Below are positions 46,941-58,600 of a DNA stretch of 64,000 nt, piece after piece. The DNA is from Hymenoscyphus infarciens (lineage: Eukaryota > Ascomycota > Leotiomycetes > Helotiales > Helotiaceae). The first letter of the stretch is position 1. Each line of letters starts with the position of its first letter. The position numbers and the translations under genes are program-made. Below the pieces are notes generated by a model. It saw only the letters and a program-made list of their open reading frames with translations. It did no database searches and had not been told where the DNA came from. The stretch covers positions 62,001 to 126,000 of the forward strand of contig LLCB01000096.1 in the NCBI GenBank assembly GCA_001414345.1, in the 5' to 3' direction.

Positions 46941-49900
46941 CGGTGTTGTTGTCTTGTACTCTGGTGGCGTCCGGGACAAGGAAGAAGAAGCTGCTCTCGA
47001 GGGAGGCTGGGCTGAAGTGATTGGCTGCAAGTAGAGGAGCCTGACAAACGTTGGAAGACCATGTCTAGAGACCATTTCGAAATTGGGTATCTCGAGAGGA
47101 GGGGTTCTCGATCTGATATCAAAATCTAATATATGGTGGAGATCTGTTTCGAGTCCGGAGTCTGGACTCGACAGTAGCTCGACGCTCTTCCTTACTAAAA
47201 GTGCCAATCACCAAAGTACCATACTGTACCTCATACCCTCATACGGAGCTCTCCTCGTCAGTCACCCGAATCCACGGTCATCGGGGAGGGGTCCTCCCGC
47301 CCACAAACAACGCCACCGTCCTGTCGGTGTCGGCGGTGCTGCCAAAACATCGTTCGCGGTTGCACATCGAGTGAGATGGACGCCTTCTCCCATTCCCCAT
47401 CTCCCACTCCCATCTCGGTGGTGGGTTTCCCAGACCCCTGAGAACCAGGGCTCCCTCGTGCTAGCTTCAACCGTCGATGGAACCAACCGTTTGACACCGA
47501 AGACCTCAAGCTGGTCTTGAGGCTTGAATCTTGATTTCCCATGCTGCTTGCTCGCTTGCTTCTTTCTTGCCTAGCCCAGCCCAGCCCAGCTAGTCCTCTT
47601 TCTGCGTGGCAATTTGATACTGGTGTCTGACTGGCGGACACCACTGGCAGTGACACTTGAGTCTCCGCTTCTCGCACTCTCCCTCTCCACGCAACCACGA
47701 ACTAGAAAAAACCAGGTTTGCGAGGCACGTCCGGGAATGAGCTGCCGATACCGTCTAGGATCGACTCCTGGCCGGCTCCTTCGGGTTTAGTTCGATCTTG
47801 AGATTCATGATCGTTCATCGAATCCCGTCCCATAGCATCCCATGCTCTCCCATGCTCTCCCATGCTGAAACACAAGGCGATTGTCCTGGCCAACCCTGTC
47901 ACTCGTCTCAAACGAGCCTCTCAACCGAAGCAGAAGCCAGCAGTAGCAGCACCCGCAAGCCACGCTTCCTCCGGCCGCAAAGGACGAATCAGGTTGAGGG
48001 GTTCAACGTCTGGCTGATTAAAAATAAAAATCCTCGTGGCTGCAATTCCCCATTCGCACGGTGAGTGGTTGATATCCGGCCAGCGACATCCCAACCATCC
48101 AGACAAACCCCTCTTTCCGCTACAGTATAATTGCCTGCAAACGGACAGGACGCTTGCCACCTTGCTCCCCGTCCTACAGTACTATAATTACCAGAATGAT
48201 GCGATGGGAACTCGGATGCGGAGTTGCGAGTGGCTGTCAATGTCGACAAACCTGCTCTATGCAGCAGCCGCAGGGAAGAATGCAGCGCGTTGAATTCGGG
48301 TCCATAATATTTCCCACTTGGACAGGTTGGTGGTGTTGAGTTATCACAGCTCGAGGGGTCAGAGCCTCCACCCAAATTAGGTAGGTAGGTACCCAAGTAC
48401 GGAGCTGTAGAGCGGAGCGCGAGACGAGACGAGGCGTCAATTGAAGCGTAGGGTAGGTAGGGTACGAAAGTGATGGGCTGATGTTCCCAGTGCTTGCTGT
48501 CAAGATTGGAATTAGACTTGTCTAGACCGGTGGAGCGTAAAAGATTCCCAATCTGGTGATACATACTGAAGTGTACTAGGTGCTTTCTCCAGTAGCTCGT
48601 GTGGTGTACTCCCAATGCCAACAGCTAGATCTAGTCTGACTGGAATTTCTCGCAGGATGTCGTATCAATTCGAGTTTGGACAAGCGCTGATGTCGCCCAG
48701 TTTGGAAGTTGTAACTGTTGCTGTTTTGAGCCTTCTCCATGGCAAGATGGTTATCTGCAGGATTGTCATTTTAGGGGGGTTTTGACGAAAAGTGCAAGCC
48801 CAACTACGTTGAAGGCAGGAGCGTGGCGCCTCTTTGGCGGCTGCCCGCACTTCTTCCTCAACACCATCGCCAGCGGACGATTTACTCTATCCGACCTCAT
48901 CCTCCGCTCCTCACATCTTTCCTCTGCAAGCTTTAGCTGGGTCTACTCGACAAACTATTATCCTGCAATGACCTGCAATCTGCAGTCATCTGCAACCAAC
49001 CCTCTCGAAAGCGGTCAAGTTTCGAGCCAGTAAACCTCATCGTTGATAGCCACGCGACGCCGCAAGCAACTGCACCAACCCGTCTCTTGGAGGGACCCCC
49101 GAAGTGCAGATTGAAAGCAATTTCGAGTCCCGCCTCTGCCTCCCTCGCGCGTTATCTGTCATTCTTCTCCCAGAGTCGGATTCTACTTTGCTTATCCAAG
49201 AGAATACACAGTGAAAGTTGAGCTCCCAACTGCCAGCTGCCCTCTCTGTCAACCACACCCGCACAAGACTGCGACTCGGATTGCGGCTCTAGAAAGAGAT
49301 GGTTGGCTTCAAAATCCGGCCCGCGTAGCCTACATCGCCATCCCGAGATCGCTTGGACTCCTTCGGAATATTTGTCTCTCTATAAACAGTTGACAAGCTC
49401 TAGTATTCTCCACAGTCAGTGCACTGCGAGGCTAACAGCTTGACGATCTTCTTACCAGCCTTCACCAAGAGCATTACCAAGAGCAGCCTTTCTACCTCTG
49501 ATGTTCGCCGCGCGATTTTAAAAAACACCTGTTGCACGTCGATTGAACAGAGCATTCAATGCGTGGGCTATTGATGGCTCGGTTTCGCTAACCGCGTGTG
49601 TCAAAAGATCCTCATCTGCGCCATTTAGCGCCCTTCAAATGGCTTTTTCGCCTGCTATGAAACAACCAGGTACTCATTCGCTCGAAATACTCCCGTCATT
49701 TGAACTTACTTGACTTTTAGGTCGTCGCAAGTGAGCAACGTCAGCTTTGAAGTATATTCAAGCACTTCCTTTTGGAACGAGCTCGGTCAACGCCTGTCGA
49801 CATGTTCTCTCAGGTTCCTAGAGGACCACTTCTTGCGCGAGGCGAACGGGTTTGGTTCCTATAGGGTTGGATTTTCGAAGTCGAGTTCCTTGGCTGGCTG

Positions 49901-50864
49901 AATTATTGGCCTTTACACATCGCACGATTGCCAGCCAGGTCCTCGACTCAATAGGCCTGTTAGGGTTGGTATGGGCGCCTTAGTGCTGTGTCAGAGCATT
50001 GGCAGACGTTGGAGGCTCAATTAAATTCCACCCTTGAGTCAAGGGCTGAAAAAGGACCTTCTTTTCCTCCACCAATTCATAAGGTTTCTTAGAGCTGACG
50101 CGGTCATCACAGGTTGGGAAGCGCAGATGTTAGCTCGACAATCCAAAGTTGAAATAGAAAGAGGAGTGGATAGTTGGGAAGGCAGCCAAGATACCGGACA
50201 CTGCTTTAGACGAACCATATTACGAAAGTCTACCTGCGGCATTCGTATTTTCCAAAATAGCGAAAATGGCCAACGACAAAGCTTTTGGGTCACCAACGTC
50301 TGAATTACCATGCATACAGTACTAATTCAGGATCGGCAGCAGCACCTACAACTCGAGTCTATTCAAACTACTGGAAAATCGATCCCGCCGTTAGCCATCA
50401 GCCTAACTTTTGACGTTGGGTTAGCCGAACGACGTCGCAGTTTATCGCGTGGCATTTAGTCACATCTGACCAACACCAACTCAAGCCTCTCCTGTGCACT
50501 TCTGCGGCTTCCTTTTGACTCAGTTCCTGGTCCGTGTCAAAGATCGTCCAGGGATCGACGGGATCAACCTCAATTGGGGTGACGGACAGTGCTCAAGTAG
50601 TACGAGACCACAGATTCGGGAGCTAGATTGTGTGATGGCGTATCCTAGGTCACCGAGGACTGCTTTGTGCTTCATATCGAAGCGCTTGACGCTTTCTACC
50701 GCGATTCGTGGGAAACTTGCAGGCTGTAGCGCTAGCGGATGGTCGGTGAACGAGATCTTTTGAAAACGTTGAATCCGAAAACGATACGAACTACACCTCC
50801 AAAGCCGCCAAATAATCTCACCAATAACCCCGGAGGTGTCGGCCCAGATATTGGCTTTGATGAG
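46941..50864. other. About 4 kb of normal-composition DNA with only fragments
   Basis: Pyrimidine-rich, leader-like stretches (47.2-48.6 kb and 49.3-50.7 kb) with CCCAG and CATGCTCTCC micro-repeats near 47,575 and 47,840. Frames overlap on both strands. A plausible mini-exon (ATG at 49,639, 31 nt, then a 51-bp intron GTACTC...TTTTAG to 49,720) and scattered short open runs around 50.2-50.9 kb suggest the remains or an unresolved exon set of a gene. Confidence 0.4.
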
Positions 50865-51239
50865 CTAAAGAAATGTGTGATGACGACTCTGAGGACGATG
50901 ATGAGATTTCCATGACCACTTCACACGCAACAAAGGAAGGGGGAATCTCACGGAATCACCAATTAAATAAGCGTTCTCTTGATGCGCCTTTAGCAATTCT
51001 TTTGATTGGGCATAAGAAGAGTGTCGCTCAACTTTGAAAGTCCAGTCACCAGCTGAAACAGTGATGTTGAGCAGAAAGGATTTTCTGGTCCCCAAAAAGC
51101 TTTCCCGCTCAAGCGAGTTTAAAGGGGAGGCCAAAAGTTTGACTCGACCATTAAGCTTAATCATTTCTAACCTTGTCCAGAGTTCTACAAAAAATTGAAC
51201 TTGGTACTCTGGCCCTAAATTTTCACTTCTCATACTCAT
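50865..51239 (-). CDS. Small unrecognised open frame (124 codons), weak
   Basis: It starts at ATG 51,239 and ends TAG at 50,865. The first 95 residues look protein-like (YQVQFFVELWTRLEMIKLNG, then NITVSAGDWTFKVERHSSY). Near its end a donor-like GTGAGATT follows ...YLIGDS, and the TAG itself lies in an acceptor-like TTTCTTTAG after which a minus frame of about 105 codons stays open, so it could be the first exon of a larger gene. No homology is recognised and plus-strand frames overlap. Confidence 0.25.
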   Translation of the reverse strand: MSMRSENLGPEYQVQFFVELWTRLEMIKLNGRVKLLASPLNSLERESFLGTRKSFLLNITVSAGDWTFKVERHSSYAQSKELLKAHQENAYLIGDSVRFPLPLLRVKWSWKSHHRPQSRHHTFL

Positions 51240-51636
51240 CGCTATGCTACTTACTATCTATTCATACTTCAAGTCGGGACATAGATGTTTTTCTTCTAAT
51301 GATAAGAGTCCGTGATCTGGGCAGTTCCGGTGGAACATACCTACATCTTTTCGAATTTTTGTTTTCTCGTCTACTTTGCTAGGAAAATTTTCTCTCGACT
51401 TCTATCCGTGCATTGGTACCACCAGTACGGCTGCCTGAACTGTGTTGTGCAAAACAATCTGGGATAATCAAAAGCATTGCTTGAAAAGGGCTCGAGTCAT
51501 TGGGAAAGCCGCTTCTCTGTTCTGGAATTACTTGGGTGATGAGAAACGTAGGTGTAAAGAATATGACTCATGCATGTTGAGTGATAGCGGTTACTGTGTT
51601 CTTGTATACTCGAAGGATTGAAGTCTTATAAGAATC

Positions 51637-51873
51637 ATGTCTGTTTTATTTGTTCTGTTACTTTTTTTTCGAGTTCTTATGTTCTCTTCTCTAGTGGCTA
51701 CCCCTCTCCTCAGAAACGTGGGTCACTTGGAGTTAATTCACTATTTTCTCATTGTTATGTCACTCTTTTACGCCTTGAGAGGAAGGCTACCTAGTCGTTC
51801 TATTACGAGTTTAATATATGCGATGTTTTTATGTTTAGTATATTCTATGGCTTCTGCTAGTTGTAATATCTGA
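51637..51873 (+). CDS. Short hydrophobic open frame at the edge of RIP block 2, weak
   Basis: ATG at 51,637, 78 codons. Residues 3-20 and about 32-47 and 58-72 are hydrophobic, so two or three membrane segments are possible. It sits exactly where the AT-rich block begins and may be no more than a T-rich chance frame, since a T-rich sequence naturally encodes Phe/Leu. Confidence 0.15.
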   Translation: MSVLFVLLLFFRVLMFSSLVATPLLRNVGHLELIHYFLIVMSLFYALRGRLPSRSITSLIYAMFLCLVYSMASASCNI

Positions 51874-51879
51874 ATAATA

Positions 51880-54245
51880 GTCGCGGAAAAGAAATAGTAA
51901 AAGTGTTTAGAAGAAGTAAATTAATTAGATGTTAATTAGGAAATCTAGTTATTTAAAGTAATTTTAGTTAAGTAATTTAATCGTTTTAACATTATAGGAT
52001 AATGATTTTATACGACTTTACTTTAGACGACGGTAAACTTTATTTTGATATAAACTCTTAATATCTAAATAATGTTTCATAAGAAGGTTTATATAAAAAG
52101 CTTAGAACGAAATAATTAAATGAATAAATAAATAAAACTATATATAACAGAGAATTTGAAGTAGATATAGTAAGAAACTGAAGCTTCACTTTGCGTTTTT
52201 CCTCTCTCTCTAGCGCTCGTTCTAATATATTAGAAATTCGTAGTTAAGTGAAAGTTATATATAAATAATAATCGAGAAGTTATTTCAGTAGACTTTATAA
52301 GTCTTCTTAATAGATAGTAGATATATATATATTACTTATAAAAGTAGATACTCTTAGAGGAAAACCTAGTTCTTTTATATTAGATAATAATATAAGATCT
52401 TATAATAGATATTATACTTCGTCTTTAAATCTCTTCTTTTACTATTCTTAAATATAGATACTATAATTTATAGATTTATTAGAACGCTAATTAATATAAT
52501 TATTATTCTCTATTTATTAGATTTATTAGAGAGAGGTAATCTTAGAATATCTTTACTAGAAAGATCTTTTATAAGTTACGATTAAAGTAAACCTTCTAGT
52601 AGTTATTCTTAGAATATATTTACTAACTTAGAATTATTAATTATTTAGTATTAATTCAATATAAGATAAAACTAGCGTAGTATACTATAGTATATTAGAA
52701 GTTATAATAATATTATTTTCTCTATATTTTAAACTAAGATCTTCTTTTACTCTTTTATTTAAATACTAGTTCTTAGATAGTTTTCTCTTAAGTTTTCTCT
52801 TTTAAGTTAATACTTTAATAGAAATAGATGAAAAAAAAGTTAGAATAAGATAGATAATATACTAATAGTTAATAGCTTACTTGTCTAAAATTTTAATATA
52901 TATATTAAGCTTTTCTACTATTAATATATATTAAGTTTTTCGCTCTCTTTTCTCTAATATCTCTTCTTTTTAAGATTAGAAAATATTAGACTTAAGTAAT
53001 AATATTACTAGTAGTAGTATATTAAAAGAGTCTATAATATTTATTATATTATATTAAGTATTATAGTTAATACTAGATTTCTAAGAATAAATAATAATAA
53101 TATAAAGAATTAATAGAAAAAGAGTTAATCTAGAGAAGAATAGTTTCTCTAGCTTAGAGCTAATAGAATACTTAGCTTTATTATTTTCTAAAAATAAAAA
53201 TAAAGTTAGAGCTTATTTAGCTTCTATAAATTATTTAAAGATATATATAGATAGCTAATAAGAGGCTTAAAATAGTAACTTTATATAAGTTAGTATATAT
53301 TCTAGTATTATTCTTAGTAAGTAATATAGATAGATATCTTAATAGTAGTAAGAAAATATATATATATAAAGATTTAAAGATTTAAAGATTTATATCTCTA
53401 GAGATCTAAATCTTTTTTTAGTAGTATATATTCTATTTATATATATACTAAGATATACGAGGTTAAATAAGAGATTTATATCACTTTTAAATATATATAC
53501 TAAACACTAGTATATATATAGAGTTAGTATCTATATATTCTTCTAATTTTTAGTAGTATATATTCTTAATATATAAGAGCTAAATAGACTCTAAAGTTAT
53601 AAATAATTAAAATTTATTATAAAAAAAATATAAGAGCTTAATTAACTCGTATATATCTAGAATATATACTACTAAAAAAAGATTTAGACCTCTAGAGAGA
53701 TAAATCTTTAAAACTTTATATATTTATATTTTCTTACTACTATTAATATACTTATCTATACTACTTACTAAGAATATATATAAGAATTTATACTACGAGC
53801 TAAACGATTACTTAATATATTAAGTAATAATTAAGAAATAATCTATAATAAAAATCAACTTATACGAGATTACTATTTAAAATATCTTGTTAAATATTTA
53901 TATATATATTTAAATAATTTATACGAGCTAAATAAGCTCTTAAGAGATTACTCTTCTTAGTATAAGTCTTTTATAAAGTTATAAAATAACTTTTAAATAT
54001 TATAAAATATACTTTAAATAGTAATTAAAAGTTATATAATAGATAAGAATTCATAATATCTATTATATAATATATATCACGTTAATCTAATATAATATAA
54101 TATCGCTATCTAAGTCTAGATAAAGTATTATCTTAAATAAAAGACAACTAACTTCTTCTACTATATTTGTAAATAGTTTAGTTACTTAAGTACTTTTATT
54201 ATCTCCTTCTTTTCTATTTTTTATTAGAAACATTCAAACACTATA
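51880..54245. other. Second AT-rich RIP block
   Basis: About 2.4 kb with the same TA-rich, CA/TG-poor composition as the left block and no open frames. The edges are sharp near 51,880 and 54,245. I could not recognise any transposase or retroelement motif. It contains the hairpin-shaped repeat described next. Confidence 0.85.
53311..53774. repeat. RIP-mutated inverted-repeat element (MITE-like)
   Basis: The arms at 53,311-53,435 and about 53,657-53,774 are imperfect reverse complements. They share TTCTTAGTAAGTA at the tips, a TAGTAGTAAGAAAATAT word, TCTCTAGAG, and AAATCTTTTTTTAGTAGTAT inside. Weaker pairing continues inwards (TATACGAGGTTAA against TTAATTAACTCGTATA), leaving a short centre. 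The overall shape is that of a non-autonomous inverted-repeat transposon about 460 bp long. Confidence 0.65.
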
Positions 54246-55630
54246 AGATATATACTTCTCCGCTCCTAAGCAAGATAACTATAGCACGAGTCCTATGTAT
54301 TAAAGAGGACTATAAAGAGCAATCAGACAGCTTGTTAATTTCGGACATGAGGATTATTTTCCAAGTCAGTCACTTACCAGGAATTCGTGACTGTAATATC
54401 AAAATACTTACACTTCTACAATTGTTCTAACTCCTTTGGAATAATAAACATGTTAGCTTCTTAATTATTCAAGCCCTTTAGGAGAATGGGATCGATTTAT
54501 CGAGTCTCGGATGAACAATGGAAAGAGCAGAGGAGAGAGAGTTGGTTAATTACTCGCTAGTCACGAAGTCCTGCATCCCCTGGTAACTGAATCTATGAAA
54601 TAATTACCTTGCTCTTCGACTTTCTGAGATAGCTCCTCTGGTGTGGCTATGATATGTCGAATAGCTAGGGTTACTTGCTTTTGATAGCCATATTGAATAA
54701 ATAACTGCAGATGCTAAAGCTGGATGCCCGTAGAAATAAGTGCTTCCCCGGGAAAACCGGAGAAAAACCAATTGTTGATCGATTAGCGAGCAACCCAATA
54801 TCCAGCCAGAAAACTAGTGACCCAGGGTTCATTAGCAAGAGAAAGGACCTCACAGACTTTCTATCAGAATTGGCATGTCAAAGCGCCGAAGGGGTCCGCA
54901 GAAAGCATGTAGCCGATAGCCGCCACCGAACTTCAGCTACCAGGACCTCCAGGTACATCGACCTTGTTACGAGTTACCGAGCCTCAAGATCTCTCAACCA
55001 CGGAACCTTTGGAATTTTGCCTTTTTCATCTTCCCTCTTCCACCTTCGCTCTGACTCCTCTAATCTTCGAATACCCACCGAATCCCACCACATTTCACTC
55101 ACGACCCACCACTAGTCAGTCAGTCACGATAAAGCCGTCTTTCAACTTCCATTCACGCCCTGCCCTGCCCTGCCCTGCCCTGCCCGGCATTGCATTGTCC
55201 GTACACACCCCAACGCATGCGACTCGTCCGTGAGCTATGAGGATGCAAAGGTGTCGAGATTTGAGACTGGTATCGGGAAACACTGCGGCGCGTTGGTATC
55301 AGTACATGGTGTAGGAGGGCAGAAGAGCATCGGATCGTTTGGGGCAAATTTGGAAACCATCGTCCACCATTGTACTGCTGCGTTGTCAAAGACCCGCCGA
55401 CCACCACGGATGATAGTCGAAGGGCACGCAGCTCGATTTTGGCAGAATTATAATATTGCGGCCACAAACCACCTCATTTCAGATGCTCCTGGGCGAAATC
55501 GAACAACGAGTCAACCCCCACCACCCGAGAAGAGTCCGTCCAGCTGCCATCGCGCGCGCTGTGAAGTGACAGGAACCGCCTGCTGCACCAAACCCGATCA
55601 AGTCTCCACGCAAGGAATGAGGGCACATCG
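54246..55630. other. Promoter and leader region of the RasGAP gene
   Basis: Normal composition without a supported gene. The frame at 55,230-55,634 starts at GTG and overlaps a minus frame. A (CCCTG)5 microsatellite lies at 55,158-55,182. Confidence 0.45.
55158..55182 (+). repeat. (CCCTG)5 microsatellite in the RasGAP leader
   Basis: Five perfect CCCTG units lie about 450 bp before the start codon. Confidence 0.9.
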
Positions 55631-58600
55631 ATGAAAAAGCGTCGCATGAGCATTCTGCCAGCAGGGATGGATAGCAGACCTTATAATGGGACCTATGGAA
55701 AAGATGGTGTAGGTGGTGGTGCGTTGCAGAACTGGCAGCGAAATGCGACCGAAACACTGGCCCGGAACCTGGAGAGTGCACAACGATCAAAATCCAAGAT
55801 CAACAGGATGGCGACGCCTGATCCCGTGGAACCCGAATTCGAGCATTCCCCAACACAGACATCACCACGTTCAATACGCAGGCAAGGCCTGGTCTTTCGA
55901 GATTCATATTCCACAGAGTCACTGGAGCAGCGCACCCCCAACCCACCAAACCCAGGACCGCCAGTCAGCTTTCACTCAAGACCACGCACTCGAACGACCA
56001 GTGGGGCGGAAGAACACAGGCGGAACAGGTCGACTTCGACCAATGTCTCCAAAAGCAGGCACCGCATCGGCTCGGTGCACTCAACCAACTCTTCGTCGTT
56101 CCACGGCGTGGATCCTCGTCCCCCTCCAGACCCCCCAACTCTGGGGTTCTCGTCTATTAGCAGCCGGTCCACTCCTCTCCAGAAGTCAAACTCGGTCAAA
56201 AGTGTCAAGAGTGGTCGACGTCTTATCAAACGAACCTCACGCCCTACTTCGCCGCTTTCTGCAATGAGCGATGCCCCATCCGTGGACTCTCTTCCCTTCC
56301 CAATCGCCACGGGCGATGCTAACAAGATTTTAATGTTAATGAAGACTTTGTGTGGCCGTATGAGAGGAGAGGTCGAGTACCAAACATATGAATCGGGGCC
56401 TTGGTATCCAGGAATTTGCTACATAGATGATACTAAAGGAACTCTGATGTATGAAGGAGAGGACAATGGACCTTTCCATCTGACCGTCATTCCAGATCTC
56501 CGAGGATGTCGTATTCGTCCAATTGTGTCAGCGGATCGAAAATTGAGGTGTCTCGAGATAACAAACAAATCACAGGGTCTGGAGCTCTACTTGATGCCGT
56601 CGGTGAAAGCAGAATACGACTTGTGGCTAGCCGCGCTTCTCTGTTGGCAGCAGGTCCGAACCGGAACACTTCCTGCGGGTCCCACGCCACCAACGGACCG
56701 TATATCGGATACCTCAAAGAGAAGCTCAATTCACAACTATCCTCTTTCACCAGTGCCAGGGGGTCAAGGGAGGGAAGGAAACATCATCAAAGTTGCCAAG
56801 TGCCTTCTTTGGGATAAGGGTTCACCTTCGTCCCCAAGAGCCATTGTAAGACGGCCATCAACACGGGACCTCAAGTCGCAAACCCAAGCTTGGAGGAGAG
56901 TATCCTGTATACTACAAGACAATGGAGAATTCAAGCTTTTGACAGAAAGTGATTCAACTCTCTTATCGGTCATACAACTTTCGCAATTATCACGTTGTGC
57001 AATACAGCGATTGGATAAATCGGTTCTGGATCAGGATTATTGCATTGCCATATACCCCCGATACACCTCCTCCTCTAATCAACTATCCATATTCCGCCCC
57101 GTTTACATCGCTCTGGACTCGCGACTCTTGTACGAAGTGTGGTTCTGTCTATTGATTGCATTTTCCATTCCAGAAATATATGGACCCGAGCCGTCGGAGG
57201 ACATTGCCAATTTTAATGCATCAACTTCGTCCGATATTCATTCTACGGAAGATATGTTTCGAATTGAAAAGTCTTTGAAACTGCGAATAGTAGAAGCCAA
57301 AATGCGGAGAAATATGCCTAGGGCGGACATGATCCAGACTGGAAAGCATTCTACGAAAGAACAACTTGATCCATCTGTGGGGGAGTATTTCGCAGAGGTG
57401 CTTCTGGATGGGGAAGTTCGAGCACGAACGCTGACTAGAAACGACACGCGAAACCCCTTTTGGCGCGAAGACTATGAGTTTGAAGATCTTCCTGCGACCT
57501 CACCACGACTGACAATTGTATTGAAGAGAGTAGATGGCACAATGCAGCAGCAGCACGGGCTATTGTCTAGCAGTATCCATGGCCCCAACCAAGCAGATGA
57601 GATACTCTGTGGAACCGTTGAGATCCCAGCGGAACAACTTGCACGGGGTAAGGACAACGAAGCATGGTGGCCGGTGCTAGATAGCATACAAGAACCGGTT
57701 GGTGAAGTATTTCTGAAAATCCGCTACGACGAACTGGTTGTCCTCCTCGCCAAGGACTATGAGCCAATATCTACACTCTTGCATAGTTTCGGCACTGGTT
57801 TGACAGACCAGATTGCTCAAGCTATTGCTTCAAATTTACGAGGCTTGTCAGAAATATTGATGAATATTTTTCAAGTTTCTGGGCACGCCGGAGACTGGCT
57901 GATGGCTCTTGTCGAGGATGAAATTGATGGTATTGGCAAAGAAACACCCGTTCGACGACTTCGATGGAGCAAACGAATGGGATCCAACGAGTCGTTCCAT
58001 TCTGTCAGTGACCGGGAGCAGACCGTCAGAGATGTTGGAAAGTCATTGCAAGGGGAAGCGAATCTTCTATTCCGAGGCAACTCACTTTTTACTCAGGCGA
58101 TGGATTTCCACATGAGGCGACTTGGAAAGGAGTATTTGGAAGAAATTTTAGCTGAGAAGGTTCTGCACATCAACAACCTTAACCCTGATTGTGAGGTTGA
58201 CCCCTCTCGCCTTGGAAACAGTGATGATGCGGCCAAGAACTGGTCTTTGTTGATTTCATTGACTACGGACATCTGGAATAATATTGCTTCGTCGGCGTCT
58301 CATTGCCCACCGGAACTTCGCCAAGCTTTGAAATATACCCGAGCCGTGGCGGAGGATCGGTACGGGGACTTCTTTCGAACAGTGGCATACACAAGTGTCT
58401 CCGGCTTCCTCTTTTTACGATTTCTCTGCCCCGCGTTGTTGAATCCGAAACTTTTTGGGCTCTTGCGAGACCATCCGCAACCAAAAGCACAGCGTACATT
58501 GACGTTGATTGCGAAGAGTTTACAAGCACTCGCTAATTTGAGCACGTTTGGTCAAAAAGAAGCATGGATGGAACCTATGAATCGGTTCTTGGCTGGTCAT

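Noticed and set aside
47258..48621. Several frames of 70-210 codons on both strands
   Set aside because: They overlap each other, mostly lack ATG starts and translate to Ser/Pro/Arg-rich nonsense expected of GC-balanced leader DNA.
55230..55634. 134-codon frame before the RasGAP gene
   Set aside because: Starts at GTG, runs into the leader, and overlaps a minus frame; no link to the RasGAP frame.
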